From Verrucomicrobiales bacterium (GTDB lineage Bacteria > Verrucomicrobiota > Verrucomicrobiia > Limisphaerales > SXQI01), in NCBI GenBank assembly GCA_005793025.1, contig SXQI01000004.1, forward strand, positions 1-13,283: a DNA stretch of 13,283 bases, in the 5' to 3' direction. The position numbers and the translations under genes were made by a program. Positions 1-7,486 of this stretch are shown here, piece by piece. Position 1 is the stretch's first letter, and each line of letters starts with the position of its first letter. The notes under the pieces were generated by a model. It saw nothing but the letters and a program-made list of their open reading frames with translations, was not told the DNA's origin and did not search any database.

Positions 1-1
1 C

Positions 2-109
2 CTGAACAAACGCACCGAGGATGGTTTCAGTAAGTTAACCTCCGCTCTCAATGCCTTGGCCTCCGATCCAAAAGGAGACCCCTACAATCTCCTCTTTAAT
101 TCCTCCTGA
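2..109 (+). CDS. C-terminal end of an unidentified protein (5' partial)
   Basis: An open frame runs from the window edge to a TGA at 107-109 and gives 35 residues ending in DPYNLLFNSS. The composition is ordinary for a coding region: amphipathic at first (DGFSKLTSALNALAS), then a polar tail. It is on the same strand as the DUF4230 gene 109 bp downstream. No domain can be recognised from so short a piece, and no clear terminator hairpin follows. It may be a chance open frame, but its lead-in from the window edge and its protein-like sequence favour a real gene end. Confidence 0.45.
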   Translation: MNKRTEDGFSKLTSALNALASDPKGDPYNLLFNSS

Positions 110-154
110 CCTCTACCACCCGCCTCCACTGACGCATTACCGACGGCCAATCAA

Positions 155-182
155 TTGTGTTGAGTAGGGTGTTTTCCATAAT
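155..182 (+). promoter_or_regulatory. Candidate sigma70-type promoter for the DUF4230 gene
   Basis: TTGTGT (155-160) and CATAAT (177-182) are 16 bp apart. The -10 box matches the consensus at five of six positions; the -35 box is weaker. Transcription would start near 189, about 30 bases before the ATG at 219. This rests on pattern matching alone. Confidence 0.3.
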
Positions 183-218
183 TGGGCTTCCATTGATCAT
201 CCGCGGGGCTAAGTTGGA

Positions 219-809
219 ATGATGAAAGTTCGGATACCGATCATGGCAGTCGTCACACTGCTCGTATTGGCGGGTGGAATTCTCTTAGGCATAGGGCTGG
301 CGCGAATGACCGGGGTCATCCCCAAAAGTCCTTACCTCAATACCTCCACCGTAATTCGGCAGGTGCAAGCGTTGTCCGAATTGGTGACCATCAAGTATGT
401 TTTGGAAAAGGTTATCGTTTTCGAGGATGCGAAGTGGTACGGAGAAAACCGTGTCATCCTGATCGCAAATGGCGTTGTCAAAGCGGGTATCGACCTTAAT
501 AAACTGACTCCGCTGGATCTCCAAATCCATGAACGCACGATCCACATTAAATTGCCCCGCGAAACGATTACCGATGTCTATTTGGATGAAAATAAGACTC
601 AAGTATTGGAGCACACCACCGGGCTACTCCGCATGTTTGATAAGGATCTCCAGCAACATATCCGCCAACGAGCTGTGGAAGATTTACGTCGAGCGGCGCG
701 TTTAGATGGAATCCTGACCGATGCTCGAGCTAGAGCGGAAGTTCAACTTAGACAACTGCTCCTCCAATCTGGTTTCACGACGATCGTCTTCACTCCGCGA
801 TTGGATTAG
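219..809 (+). CDS. Membrane-anchored DUF4230 domain protein
   Basis: The 196-residue protein begins with one hydrophobic segment (about residues 6-29), probably a non-cleaved N-terminal anchor with the rest outside the cytoplasm. The body matches the pattern I know for DUF4230: VRQ/VQALSELVTIKYVLEKV, a strand-rich stretch ending in VVKAGIDLNKL, the ILP-type segment IHIKLPRETI, then a helical part (about 140-185) rich in Arg and Ala, and a closing GFTTIVFTPR strand. The family's biochemical role is unknown. Two ATGs lie side by side at 219 and 222, and no strong Shine-Dalgarno sequence separates them, so the start could be one codon later. It converges on aroE with a gap of only 24 bp. The family assignment is from recall of conserved motifs. 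Confidence 0.8.
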   Translation: MMKVRIPIMAVVTLLVLAGGILLGIGLARMTGVIPKSPYLNTSTVIRQVQALSELVTIKYVLEKVIVFEDAKWYGENRVILIANGVVKAGIDLNKLTPLDLQIHERTIHIKLPRETITDVYLDENKTQVLEHTTGLLRMFDKDLQQHIRQRAVEDLRRAARLDGILTDARARAEVQLRQLLLQSGFTTIVFTPRLD

Positions 810-833
810 CAGATCGCAAGACCGCGTCACGAC

Positions 834-1688
834 TCAGCAACCCATCGCTTTGGAGAGTGCTTGACGCATTATCGAGACGTCTGGCCAAATCCCTGTCCAA
901 AAATGAATTCCGAGGACCCCTTGATTTACGAGCATGGAGAGGCCATCAATCGTCTTGCAACTGCTCGCACCGGCATCACGTAGAAACCGTGTCAAAGGTG
1001 GATTAAATACAACATCGGCAAAAATCTGGTGAGATTGGATGGTTGCCGTGTCTATCTGAACCCGAGCATCGAGATCGTAGAGTCCGATTGAAGTTCCATT
1101 GATCACAATGTCGGCGTCTGGCGGAAGTTTAAAATCCTCGTTCCAAGTAAACAACTCCGCATTGCCTTGGAGGCCGACGACGATCGTATTCAGGAGTTGG
1201 TTCCCTCGTTCTGGGGTTCGATTAACTAGGATCAGCTTTCCCACACCGGCAAGAGTCAATTCCACCGCGATTGATCGAGCCGCTCCACCGGCACCGAATA
1301 AGACCACAGTTTTGCCTCTCGGATCTACGATCTCAGTCAGCGACCGAAGAAACCCTTTTCCGTCGGTGTTTTCACCAATCCACCGTTCACCCCGACGAAC
1401 CACACAGTTCACCGCACCAATTGCGGCGGCCGATTCCCCTAGTCCGTCCAAAAAAGGAATGACCGTTACTTTGTGCGGCATGCTGAGATTAAACCCTTGG
1501 TAACCCGAAGCACGGATTCCCTTGACGGCATCCGCGAGGTTTTCTGGACTGACCTCCATGTTGATATACCGCGCGTTGATCCCGTGATGTGTAAACGCCG
1601 CCTCGACCATGGCACCCGTTGGATTTCCGGCTGCGCCTTGAGAGAGACAACCGACCAAGGTAGGGCAAAAGGATCTCGAAAGTGACAT
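834..1688 (-). CDS. aroE: Shikimate dehydrogenase (AroE family), variant N-terminal substrate motif
   Basis: The likely reaction is NADPH-dependent reduction of 3-dehydroshikimate to shikimate in the cytoplasmic chorismate pathway. The 284 residues are full length for the family. Visible landmarks are the catalytic Lys73 in NLSMPHK, GAVN (91-94), ENTDG with Asp109, the NADP-binding loop GAGGAAR (132-138), NRT (156-158), NGTSIGL (197-203), DVVFNPPLT (225-233) and DGLSMLVNQG (248-257). One thing is odd: classical enzymes have a Ser-x-Ser-x-x-x-HN motif near residue 15 that holds the shikimate carboxylate, and here the stretch reads LSQGAAGNPTGAMVEAAF. This fits an AroE subgroup rather than the textbook form, so a related polyol or quinate substrate is possible. 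The gene lies downstream of efp behind an intrinsic terminator, so it probably has its own promoter. No good ribosome binding site precedes the ATG. Confidence 0.88.
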   Translation of the reverse strand: MSLSRSFCPTLVGCLSQGAAGNPTGAMVEAAFTHHGINARYINMEVSPENLADAVKGIRASGYQGFNLSMPHKVTVIPFLDGLGESAAAIGAVNCVVRRGERWIGENTDGKGFLRSLTEIVDPRGKTVVLFGAGGAARSIAVELTLAGVGKLILVNRTPERGNQLLNTIVVGLQGNAELFTWNEDFKLPPDADIVINGTSIGLYDLDARVQIDTATIQSHQIFADVVFNPPLTRFLRDAGASSCKTIDGLSMLVNQGVLGIHFWTGIWPDVSIMRQALSKAMGC

Positions 1689-1734
1689 TTTAGGAAATTG
1701 TTAGACTCGCAAACATGACGTTATCTAGAGGAGT

Positions 1735-1766
1735 AAAAAAACGCCCATCCTTTGAGGGATGAGCGT
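1735..1766 (-). terminator. Intrinsic terminator downstream of efp
   Basis: Read on the minus strand, two 10-base arms (1757-1766 and 1741-1750) pair as ACGCTCATCC / GGATGGGCGT with one A-C mismatch and a six-base loop. They are followed directly by a run of seven T (1741-1735). The hairpin starts 25 bp after the efp stop codon, as expected for a Rho-independent terminator of efp. It separates efp from aroE. Confidence 0.85.
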
Positions 1767-1791
1767 CGAAAATAGAATTGGGGGAAACGAG

Positions 1792-2349
1792 CTAAGCACG
1801 TTCCATGTATTTTCCGGTGCGTGTATCGATCTTCAACTTCTCACCAGTTTTGATAAACAGGGGAGCTTGGATCGTGATGCCCGTTTCCATTACAACAGCC
1901 TTTTGGACGTTGTTAGCCGAGTCTCCCCGAATTCCTTCAGGAGCGTCTGTCACGGTAAGGACTACACTAGCGGGAAGATCTACAGAGACAGCCTTGTCAT
2001 TCACGAAGACCATCGTGACAAGACCATTTTCGACGAGGTAGTTTTTGCCATCACCCACCACCTCGGGTGTGATGGTGACTGTCTCAAAAGTTTCAGGGTC
2101 TGAGAAAACGTAGTCCTCGCCATCCTTGTAACTATACTCCATTTTTCGGGTCAACATCGGGATGACCTCGATTTTTTCCGACGAACTGAAGCGCACATCG
2201 GACGACTTCCCAGTCTTGATGCTGCGGATGCTGGCTTGAACGAAGGCGCGGAGGTTGCCGGGGGTGCGATGCTGGGTATCAAGCACAACGCAGATGTCGC
2301 CGTTGTAAGTGATGGCCATCCCCTTGCGGATATCATTGGCTATAGGCAT
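1792..2349 (-). CDS. efp: Translation elongation factor P (EF-P), Asn-tip variant
   Basis: EF-P binds the ribosome between the P and E sites and relieves stalling at proline runs. The 185 residues are full length: an N-terminal KOW-like domain (about 1-65), a first OB domain (66-128) and a second OB domain (129-185) ending in GEKLKIDTRTGKYMERA, which matches the EF-P signature region. The loop that reaches the peptidyl-transferase centre reads RTPGNLRAF (28-36). Aligned with E. coli VKPGKGQAF, the lysine that is normally modified (Lys34) is Asn32 here, so lysylation, rhamnosylation or hydroxylation at that site is not possible. I recall PGNLR-type tips from related PVC bacteria, so this may be a lineage trait. 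YeiP/EfpL is the alternative, but the C-terminal signature fits EF-P better. The ATG has only a weak ribosome binding site. Confidence 0.93.
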   Translation of the reverse strand: MPIANDIRKGMAITYNGDICVVLDTQHRTPGNLRAFVQASIRSIKTGKSSDVRFSSSEKIEVIPMLTRKMEYSYKDGEDYVFSDPETFETVTITPEVVGDGKNYLVENGLVTMVFVNDKAVSVDLPASVVLTVTDAPEGIRGDSANNVQKAVVMETGITIQAPLFIKTGEKLKIDTRTGKYMERA

Positions 2350-2360
2350 AAAGTCTCAAC

Positions 2361-2389
2361 AAAAAGGGTTTCCAGACCCTTCTGGAAAC
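2361..2389 (-). terminator. Terminator-like hairpin in the efp leader, possible attenuator
   Basis: On the minus strand a perfect 9-bp stem (GTTTCCAGA / TCTGGAAAC, arms at 2381-2389 and 2368-2376) with a four-base loop is followed by CC and five T. It sits only 12-40 bases before the efp ATG, with no gene upstream on that strand for it to terminate. A competing stem, AGGGT / ACCCT (2376-2380 with 2365-2369), uses part of the same bases and the end of the T run. The layout suggests transcriptional attenuation or leader control of efp. Function is inferred. Confidence 0.5.
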
Positions 2390-2418
2390 GGGAATGGACA
2401 GACTAACGGAGGAGTCAG

Positions 2419-2457
2419 AGAAAGCAAGGGGAAGATTTTTCGTCGGGCTTTCTTTTT
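2419..2457 (+). terminator. Weak terminator-like hairpin before the cytochrome gene
   Basis: AGAAAGC (2419-2425) pairs with GCTTTCT (2447-2453) around a 21-base loop, and the stem runs into TTTTT (2453-2457) then G. It lies 40 bp before the likely cytochrome start on the same strand. It could stop antisense transcription coming through efp, or be part of the cytochrome leader. The long loop makes it weak. Confidence 0.25.
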
Positions 2458-2497
2458 GACTTCAGCCGGAGCGAGGCTCAGTTTCTTGCCTGACCTC

Positions 2498-5400
2498 ATG
2501 TGCTTTTATTGTCTTAAACACGTTACTCGCCATTCCTTGGGAGTTTTGCTGACGCTTTTAGGGGTCTGGGTTCCGCACATGGTGAATGCTGCTCCTGATT
2601 TTGCTTTAGAAATCCGTCCGATTTTAGAGAGGAGTTGTTTCAGTTGCCATGGACCTGAGAAGCAAAAAAACGGATACCGTTTGGATGTCCGCGATGTGGC
2701 AATTAAGGGTGGCGATAGCGGCAATCCCGCGATTATTCCTCACAACGCTGGATCGAGCCGTTTAATTCGGTTCGTGAGCGGGGTGGATGAAGAAATGGTG
2801 ATGCCACCCAAAGGGAGCAAATCTCCGCGACTCTCCGAGGGCGAAGTGCGTTTGCTGAAGGAATGGATTGATGCAGGGCCGGCTTGGCCCGACGCGCTGG
2901 CTGGTAAACTTAATGCAGCCCGGCCCCACTGGTCCCTCCAACCATTGATCAGACCTACGCTCCCCCGATTGGCGATGCATCCCATCGACGGTTTTATTTT
3001 GGAGCAACTCGCCAAGAATAACCTCACACCTGCTCCAGTCGCCGACCGTCGCACGTTGATTCGCAGGATTTATCACGACCTCATTGGCCTGACTCCAACT
3101 CCCGAGGAAGTGACGGCATTTATCGGAGATCGTGATCCCAAGGCGTACGACAAGGTGGTGGAACGTTTATTGAATTCACCTAGGTATGGGGAACGATGGG
3201 CTCGCCATTGGCTTGATACGATTCATTTTGCTGATTCCCATGGGTATGAGCATGACATCGGGCGGGATCATGCGTGGCGGTTTCGGGACTATGTGATCAA
3301 TGCCTTCAACAACGATATACCTTGGCCTCGTTTTATTCGGGAACAGCTCGCGGTCGATGTGTTTTATCCAGAGGAAACCACTTTAACGCCTGCGCTCGGT
3401 TTCCTTGGGGCTGGAACCTTCGACCTAAGCACCTATAGCACAGGGCCTGTTACTTTTGATTACCTAGATCGTGACGATATGGTCACTCAGACCATGTCGG
3501 CGTTTGTAAGCACGACGGCAAATTGTGCCCGGTGTCACGACCACAAATTCGATCCAATTCCACAGGAGGATTACTACGCCCTGCAGGCGGTGTTCGCCGG
3601 CATTCTGAAAGGAGACCTGTATTACATGGAGGATCCGGCCAGTGCTCGGGATTATCGCCGGTGGAAATCACTGATCGCCTCGGTCGAGAAATCCGATGCG
3701 ACGGTTCTGCACTCGGCTGCCAACAAACCGTTGGTCGATGGATGGTTGGCAAAACAGGGGAAGCCGATCAAGTGGCAACCATTAGAAGCAGGAACTTTTT
3801 TAACCTCGGAGGGGTCAATCTTAAAACGCTCGACCAATAATGTATTCCTCGCGGAAGGAAAACGTCCGGATAAAGATACTTACACCGTCACCGCAAGAGT
3901 CGCATTAACGAATCTCACTGCCCTGAGGCTGGATGTTTTGGCAAATGATACGCTTCCAATGCGTGGTCCGGGACGAAATGATAACGGTAATTTTCATCTA
4001 TCCGAAATCGAGTTGCGAATCTTCGAGACGGGGGGGAGCCATGGCAAAGAGGTGAAGTTTCGGCGAGCCTCAGCAGATTTCAATCAAACGGATTGGGGGA
4101 TTGAACGTGCATTGGATGGTGATTCAAAAACGGCTTGGGGAATTTTTCCCGCAGTTGGGCAATCCCACCAAGCGGTGTTCGAACTTCAAGAACCCATCGC
4201 GCTCAAAGCGAACAGTTCTCTGGCGATTACATTGAAACAGCTCCATGGAGGGGGCCATCTCATTGGTGCTTTCGCCCTCTCGGCAACATCCGAGGATCCA
4301 GCAAACGTGGTGATCCGTCCCAAGGAAGTCGAGGAAGCCTTATTGACCCCGACTGCGGATCGCAACGAAACCCAACGAATCACGATCGCCGGTCATGCAT
4401 TGCGAATTGCCGCGAACCACGCGTTGGATCGGCTCCCTGAAAAATCTGTAGTTTACGCAGCCGCAACCACCGTGAACCTTGTGGATAGCAATCCGCCGGG
4501 ACCCGTTAAGACCATCACTGAACCCAAGATCGTGAATTTGTTGCATCGAGGCGATTTTGATAAACCCCGTGCGGTTGTGGGTCCCGGAGCACTTTCGCTT
4601 ATCCCCGACTTGCCATCCCGGTTCGCACTCCCAAACTCCAAAGACGAAGGGAATCGCCGAGCAGCCTTGGCCGACTGGCTGGCAAACCCTCAAAATATGC
4701 TGACGTGGAGAAGTATCGTGAACCGTGTTTGGCATTACCATTTCGGGAGAGGTCTGTGCGATACCCCTAGTGACTTTGGCAAAATGGGGGGTGTTCCATC
4801 TCATCCAGAACTCCTTGATTGGTTGGCGGTTTGGTTTCGGGATGATGCCAAAGGATCGCTCAAAGAATTGCATCGGTTGATCGTCTCCAGTGGGACCTAC
4901 CAACAATCCACTGGCCACCGAAAGGAGGCAGCGGCGATCGATGGAGAAAACCGTTATCTCTGGCGACAGAATCGGCACCGATTGGATGCTGATTCCTACC
5001 GAGATTTCACCATGGCAACCTCGGGGGAACTGGATTTGAAAATGGGGGGGCCACCTGTGAAACATTTTAAACAAGGACCCGGCCCCCAACTCACCCCTGC
5101 CCTCGATTACACGGTCTATGATTGGTCTCAACCGGGTTCTGGACGGCGGAGCATTTATCGTTGCGTTTGGCGGGGCATTGCCGATCCGTTCATGGAAACC
5201 CTCGATTTTCCGGACTTAGGATTGCTCTCACCGACTCGAGGTTTTTCCGCATCCTCCCTTCAAGCCCTCACCCTTTATAATAATGACTTCGTTTTACATC
5301 ACAGTTCGAGATTGGCCGACCGAACAAAAAGAGAGTTTGAGAACTTGGAAGATCAAATAAACCGTGCAACTCAACTCACGTGGCTCCGAAACCCGACGGC

Positions 5401-5500
5401 CAAGGAACGTCGTGATTTGGTTAAAATCAGCCGAAGCCATGGGTTGGCTACCGCGTGTCGAGTGTTACTGAACAGTAACGAATTCCTGTTTGTGGAATGA
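2498..5500 (+). CDS. Secreted cytochrome c with DUF1549 and DUF1553 domains (PSD1-type)
   Basis: The protein has a Sec signal peptide (about residues 1-31; hydrophobic SLGVLLTLLGVWV, cleavage near VNA-AP). Next comes a Planctomycete cytochrome C domain with haem motif CFSCH (47-51) and a likely axial Met at 100 or 102 in MVMPP. DUF1549 follows (about 161-370) with HPIDGFILEQL, RRIYHDLIGLTPTPEE, RYGERWARHWLD and a second CxxCH, CARCH (343-347), leading into DHKFDP. A beta-rich insert (about 450-610, ERALDGDSKTAWG) looks like a galactose-binding or discoidin-type fold. DUF1553 closes the protein (about 720-980). Such proteins are abundant in Planctomycetes and Verrucomicrobia and are suspected to work in periplasmic polymer breakdown or electron transfer; the reaction is unknown. 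The frame is open back to 2309, but that part overlaps efp and would bury the signal peptide, so I take ATG 2498. A TTG at 2486 has better GAGG spacing. The next gene overlaps by ATGA. Confidence 0.93.
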   Translation: MCFYCLKHVTRHSLGVLLTLLGVWVPHMVNAAPDFALEIRPILERSCFSCHGPEKQKNGYRLDVRDVAIKGGDSGNPAIIPHNAGSSRLIRFVSGVDEEMVMPPKGSKSPRLSEGEVRLLKEWIDAGPAWPDALAGKLNAARPHWSLQPLIRPTLPRLAMHPIDGFILEQLAKNNLTPAPVADRRTLIRRIYHDLIGLTPTPEEVTAFIGDRDPKAYDKVVERLLNSPRYGERWARHWLDTIHFADSHGYEHDIGRDHAWRFRDYVINAFNNDIPWPRFIREQLAVDVFYPEETTLTPALGFLGAGTFDLSTYSTGPVTFDYLDRDDMVTQTMSAFVSTTANCARCHDHKFDPIPQEDYYALQAVFAGILKGDLYYMEDPASARDYRRWKSLIASVEKSDATVLHSAANKPLVDGWLAKQGKPIKWQPLEAGTFLTSEGSILKRSTNNVFLAEGKRPDKDTYTVTARVALTNLTALRLDVLANDTLPMRGPGRNDNGNFHLSEIELRIFETGGSHGKEVKFRRASADFNQTDWGIERALDGDSKTAWGIFPAVGQSHQAVFELQEPIALKANSSLAITLKQLHGGGHLIGAFALSATSEDPANVVIRPKEVEEALLTPTADRNETQRITIAGHALRIAANHALDRLPEKSVVYAAATTVNLVDSNPPGPVKTITEPKIVNLLHRGDFDKPRAVVGPGALSLIPDLPSRFALPNSKDEGNRRAALADWLANPQNMLTWRSIVNRVWHYHFGRGLCDTPSDFGKMGGVPSHPELLDWLAVWFRDDAKGSLKELHRLIVSSGTYQQSTGHRKEAAAIDGENRYLWRQNRHRLDADSYRDFTMATSGELDLKMGGPPVKHFKQGPGPQLTPALDYTVYDWSQPGSGRRSIYRCVWRGIADPFMETLDFPDLGLLSPTRGFSASSLQALTLYNNDFVLHHSSRLADRTKREFENLEDQINRATQLTWLRNPTAKERRDLVKISRSHGLATACRVLLNSNEFLFVE

Positions 5501-6903
5501 ACCAAAACATCATTCATCCTACTAGGCGGCAGTTCCTAGAAACTATTGGTGGAGGGTTTGGAGGGGTTGCATTATCGCAATTATTTCTCCGTGATTCGAG
5601 TGCTCTGGTAACGCCCCACCACCCAGCAAAGGTCAAAAAAATCATCCAACTCTTCATGACAGGAGGTGCCAGCCCAATGGATATTTTTGATCCCAAACCA
5701 GAACTAGATCGATTGCATGGGCAAATGTTGGGACCAAAAGAAAAACCAGAGGGATTCACAGGACCTGTGGGAGCAATCATGAAAAGCCCCTTTCCATTTG
5801 CTCAGCACGGTCAATCTGGAAAATGGGTCAGCAGCGTATTTCCAGAACAAGCAAAGCACGTGGACGAAATGGCTTTTTTGATGGCCATGACAACGAAGAC
5901 CAATGTGCACGGCCCCGGTGCTTACATGATGAATAGTGGTTTTTTGTTACCGGGGTTCCCCTGCATGGGTGCTTGGGTATCTTATGCACTGGGTAATTTG
6001 ACGGATAACCTCCCGACTTTCGTCGTATTGCCCGATTCGAAGGGGCTTCCTTATAACCAGCGCGGTTGTTTTACGTCGGGGTTTTTACCTGCTTTACATC
6101 AAGGCACGGTGATCAACGCTGCGAGCCCTCGTCCGGTCCCTGATTTGTTCGCAAGCGACAAGTTCGCATTCGCAAAACGCGATGGCGACCCTGCGGGATT
6201 GGCATTGCTCCGGAGGTTGAACCAATCTCATGCAGAGCAACATCGAGGAGATTCCAGATTGGAGGCTCGTATCGCCAGTTACGAACTTGCCGCCAAAATG
6301 CAGCTCTCTGCGCCGGAAGCGTTTGATGTCATGAGGGAGCCCGAATCGCTTCGGAAAAGCTATGGGCTGGAAAACAAGGTCACGGAGGATTTTGGACGCC
6401 GCTGTTTATTAGCCACTCGATTAGTTGAGCGAGGGGTTCGATTTGTTCAGGTTTGGAGTGGACCCCAAGGGGCAACCGGCAATTGGGATAACCATGCCAA
6501 TATCCTCACCGAACTACCACCGATGGCTGCTAGTGTCGATCAACCCATTGCAGCTTTGTTGAGCGATTTGAAATCTCGGGGACTCGATAAGGAGACCCTT
6601 GTTATCTGGACCACCGAATTTGGGCGCACCCCTTTTGCACAAAATGGCGTCGGAAGAGATCACAACGGTGGAAGTTTTGTTACATGGCTCTGGGGCGCGG
6701 GAATCAAAGCCGGGGTTGCTCATGGCAGGAGTGATGACTGGGGTTATCACGCAGTGGAAAACAAGACGTCCTGCCACGATTTTCACGCCACGATCCTTCA
6801 CCTTCTCGGCATCGACCACGAAAAATTAACAGTAAGACAAAACGGAATCGATCGCCGTCTGACCGACGTGCATGGAGAAGTCGTGAGAGAAGTTTTGGCT
6901 TAA
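5497..6903 (+). CDS. Tat-exported DUF1501 family protein
   Basis: The 468-residue protein starts with a twin-arginine signal, TRRQFLETIGGGFGGVALSQ (9-28), so it is probably folded and loaded with its cofactor before export. DUF1501 is related in fold to sulfatases and alkaline phosphatases. Visible matches are IQLFMTGGASPMDIFDPKP (50-68), the GPGAYMMNSG region, ERGVRFVQVWSG, TTEFGRTP (Glu374) and GRDHN (Asp388, His389, Asn390), whose acidic and histidine residues are likely metal ligands. The substrate is unknown. The start codon overlaps the cytochrome stop as ATGA, which implies translational coupling. The two families occur as neighbours throughout PVC genomes and probably act in one periplasmic process. 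The length is typical and nothing appears broken. Confidence 0.93.
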   Translation: MNQNIIHPTRRQFLETIGGGFGGVALSQLFLRDSSALVTPHHPAKVKKIIQLFMTGGASPMDIFDPKPELDRLHGQMLGPKEKPEGFTGPVGAIMKSPFPFAQHGQSGKWVSSVFPEQAKHVDEMAFLMAMTTKTNVHGPGAYMMNSGFLLPGFPCMGAWVSYALGNLTDNLPTFVVLPDSKGLPYNQRGCFTSGFLPALHQGTVINAASPRPVPDLFASDKFAFAKRDGDPAGLALLRRLNQSHAEQHRGDSRLEARIASYELAAKMQLSAPEAFDVMREPESLRKSYGLENKVTEDFGRRCLLATRLVERGVRFVQVWSGPQGATGNWDNHANILTELPPMAASVDQPIAALLSDLKSRGLDKETLVIWTTEFGRTPFAQNGVGRDHNGGSFVTWLWGAGIKAGVAHGRSDDWGYHAVENKTSCHDFHATILHLLGIDHEKLTVRQNGIDRRLTDVHGEVVREVLA

Positions 6904-6932
6904 TAATCTCAAGATTCTTCTCCAGACATAGC

Positions 6933-6959
6933 TTGCTGCGAGGGCTCCAAGGTTCTAAT
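6933..6959 (+). promoter_or_regulatory. Candidate rnpB promoter
   Basis: TCTAAT (6954-6959) matches the -10 consensus at five of six positions and lies eight bases before the first paired base of the RNase P RNA (6968), which is where transcription should start. The -35 region is weaker: TTGCTG (6933-6938) with a 15-bp spacer is the best match. Confidence 0.45.
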
Positions 6960-6967
6960 CTGAAAAC

Positions 6968-7368
6968 GATTTCAGAGGGGTGGAGAATCGCTCTTGACGC
7001 AAGTCGAGGGAGGAAAGTCCGAACACCACAGGGCAGGACGCCGCGTAACCAGGCTTAACGTCTGGATACACTCGGGAGTGTTGGCTGCGAAGCCGCACGA
7101 CGGAAAGTGCCACAGAGAAAATACCGCCTTTCATTCGCAAGAATGGAGGGTAAGGGTGAAAAGGTGGGGTAAGAGCCCACCGCTCCGAGAGCAATCGAGG
7201 GGGCATGGAAAACCCCGTCCGGTGCAAGACCAAATAGGAATCCGAGGAACGGCTCGTTTCGCGTTCCACCTCGTGTGGAGCAGGGTTCGGGTACGGGTTG
7301 CTTAGATAAATGATTCTCTCCGCGGGCAACCGCGCAGACAGAATTCGGCTTACAGCCCCACTGAAATC
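6968..7368 (+). ncRNA. rnpB: RNase P RNA, bacterial type A
   Basis: This is the catalytic RNA that removes 5' leaders from pre-tRNAs. The ends pair as a long P1 helix: GATTTCAG-a-GGGG (6968-6980) with CCCC-a-CTGAAATC (7356-7368). Conserved blocks are in the right order: GAGGAAAGTCC (7010-7020), CACAGAGAAAATACCGCC (7111-7128), GGTAAGGGTGAAAAGGTG followed by GGTAAGAGCCCACCG, GGTGCAAGACCAAATAGG, TTAGATAAATGATT, and AGACAGAATTCGGCTTACAG (7336-7355). The layout matches the ancestral E. coli-like class A. The L15 loop reads GGAAA (7207-7211) where E. coli has GGUAA, so the third base that faces tRNA position 73 is changed. Open frames over this region on both strands are incidental. Confidence 0.97.
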
Positions 7369-7379
7369 ATCATCTCCCA

Positions 7380-7415
7380 GGCAGGCCAAAACCCATGGAG
7401 GGTGCCCTGCCCTTT
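7380..7415 (+). terminator. Possible terminator downstream of rnpB
   Basis: GGCAGG (7380-7385) pairs with CCTGCC (7406-7411), with an inner ACCC/GGGT stem in the loop, and is followed by CTTTG. It begins 11 bases after the 3' end of the RNase P RNA. The T tract is short, so efficiency may be low, or processing may set the RNA end. Confidence 0.4.
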
Positions 7416-7486
7416 GATCGAACCTAGACAGACCTTGGGATTGTGACCACTATGTTGCACGTTAACGCTGAAAAATTGTCGAACAT

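Noticed and set aside
2309..2497. Upstream extension of the cytochrome frame by 63 residues
   Set aside because: It overlaps the start of efp, has low-complexity Gly/Asn-rich sequence and would place the signal peptide inside the protein. The signal peptide makes sense only from about 2498 (or TTG 2486).
4340..5131. 263-codon minus-strand frame inside the cytochrome gene
   Set aside because: It is a long antisense shadow of the DUF1553 region; the sense strand has unmistakable domain motifs.
6955..7389. Open frames on both strands over the RNase P RNA (minus 6955-7389, plus 6994-7305)
   Set aside because: The region is fully explained by rnpB with conserved blocks and P1 pairing.
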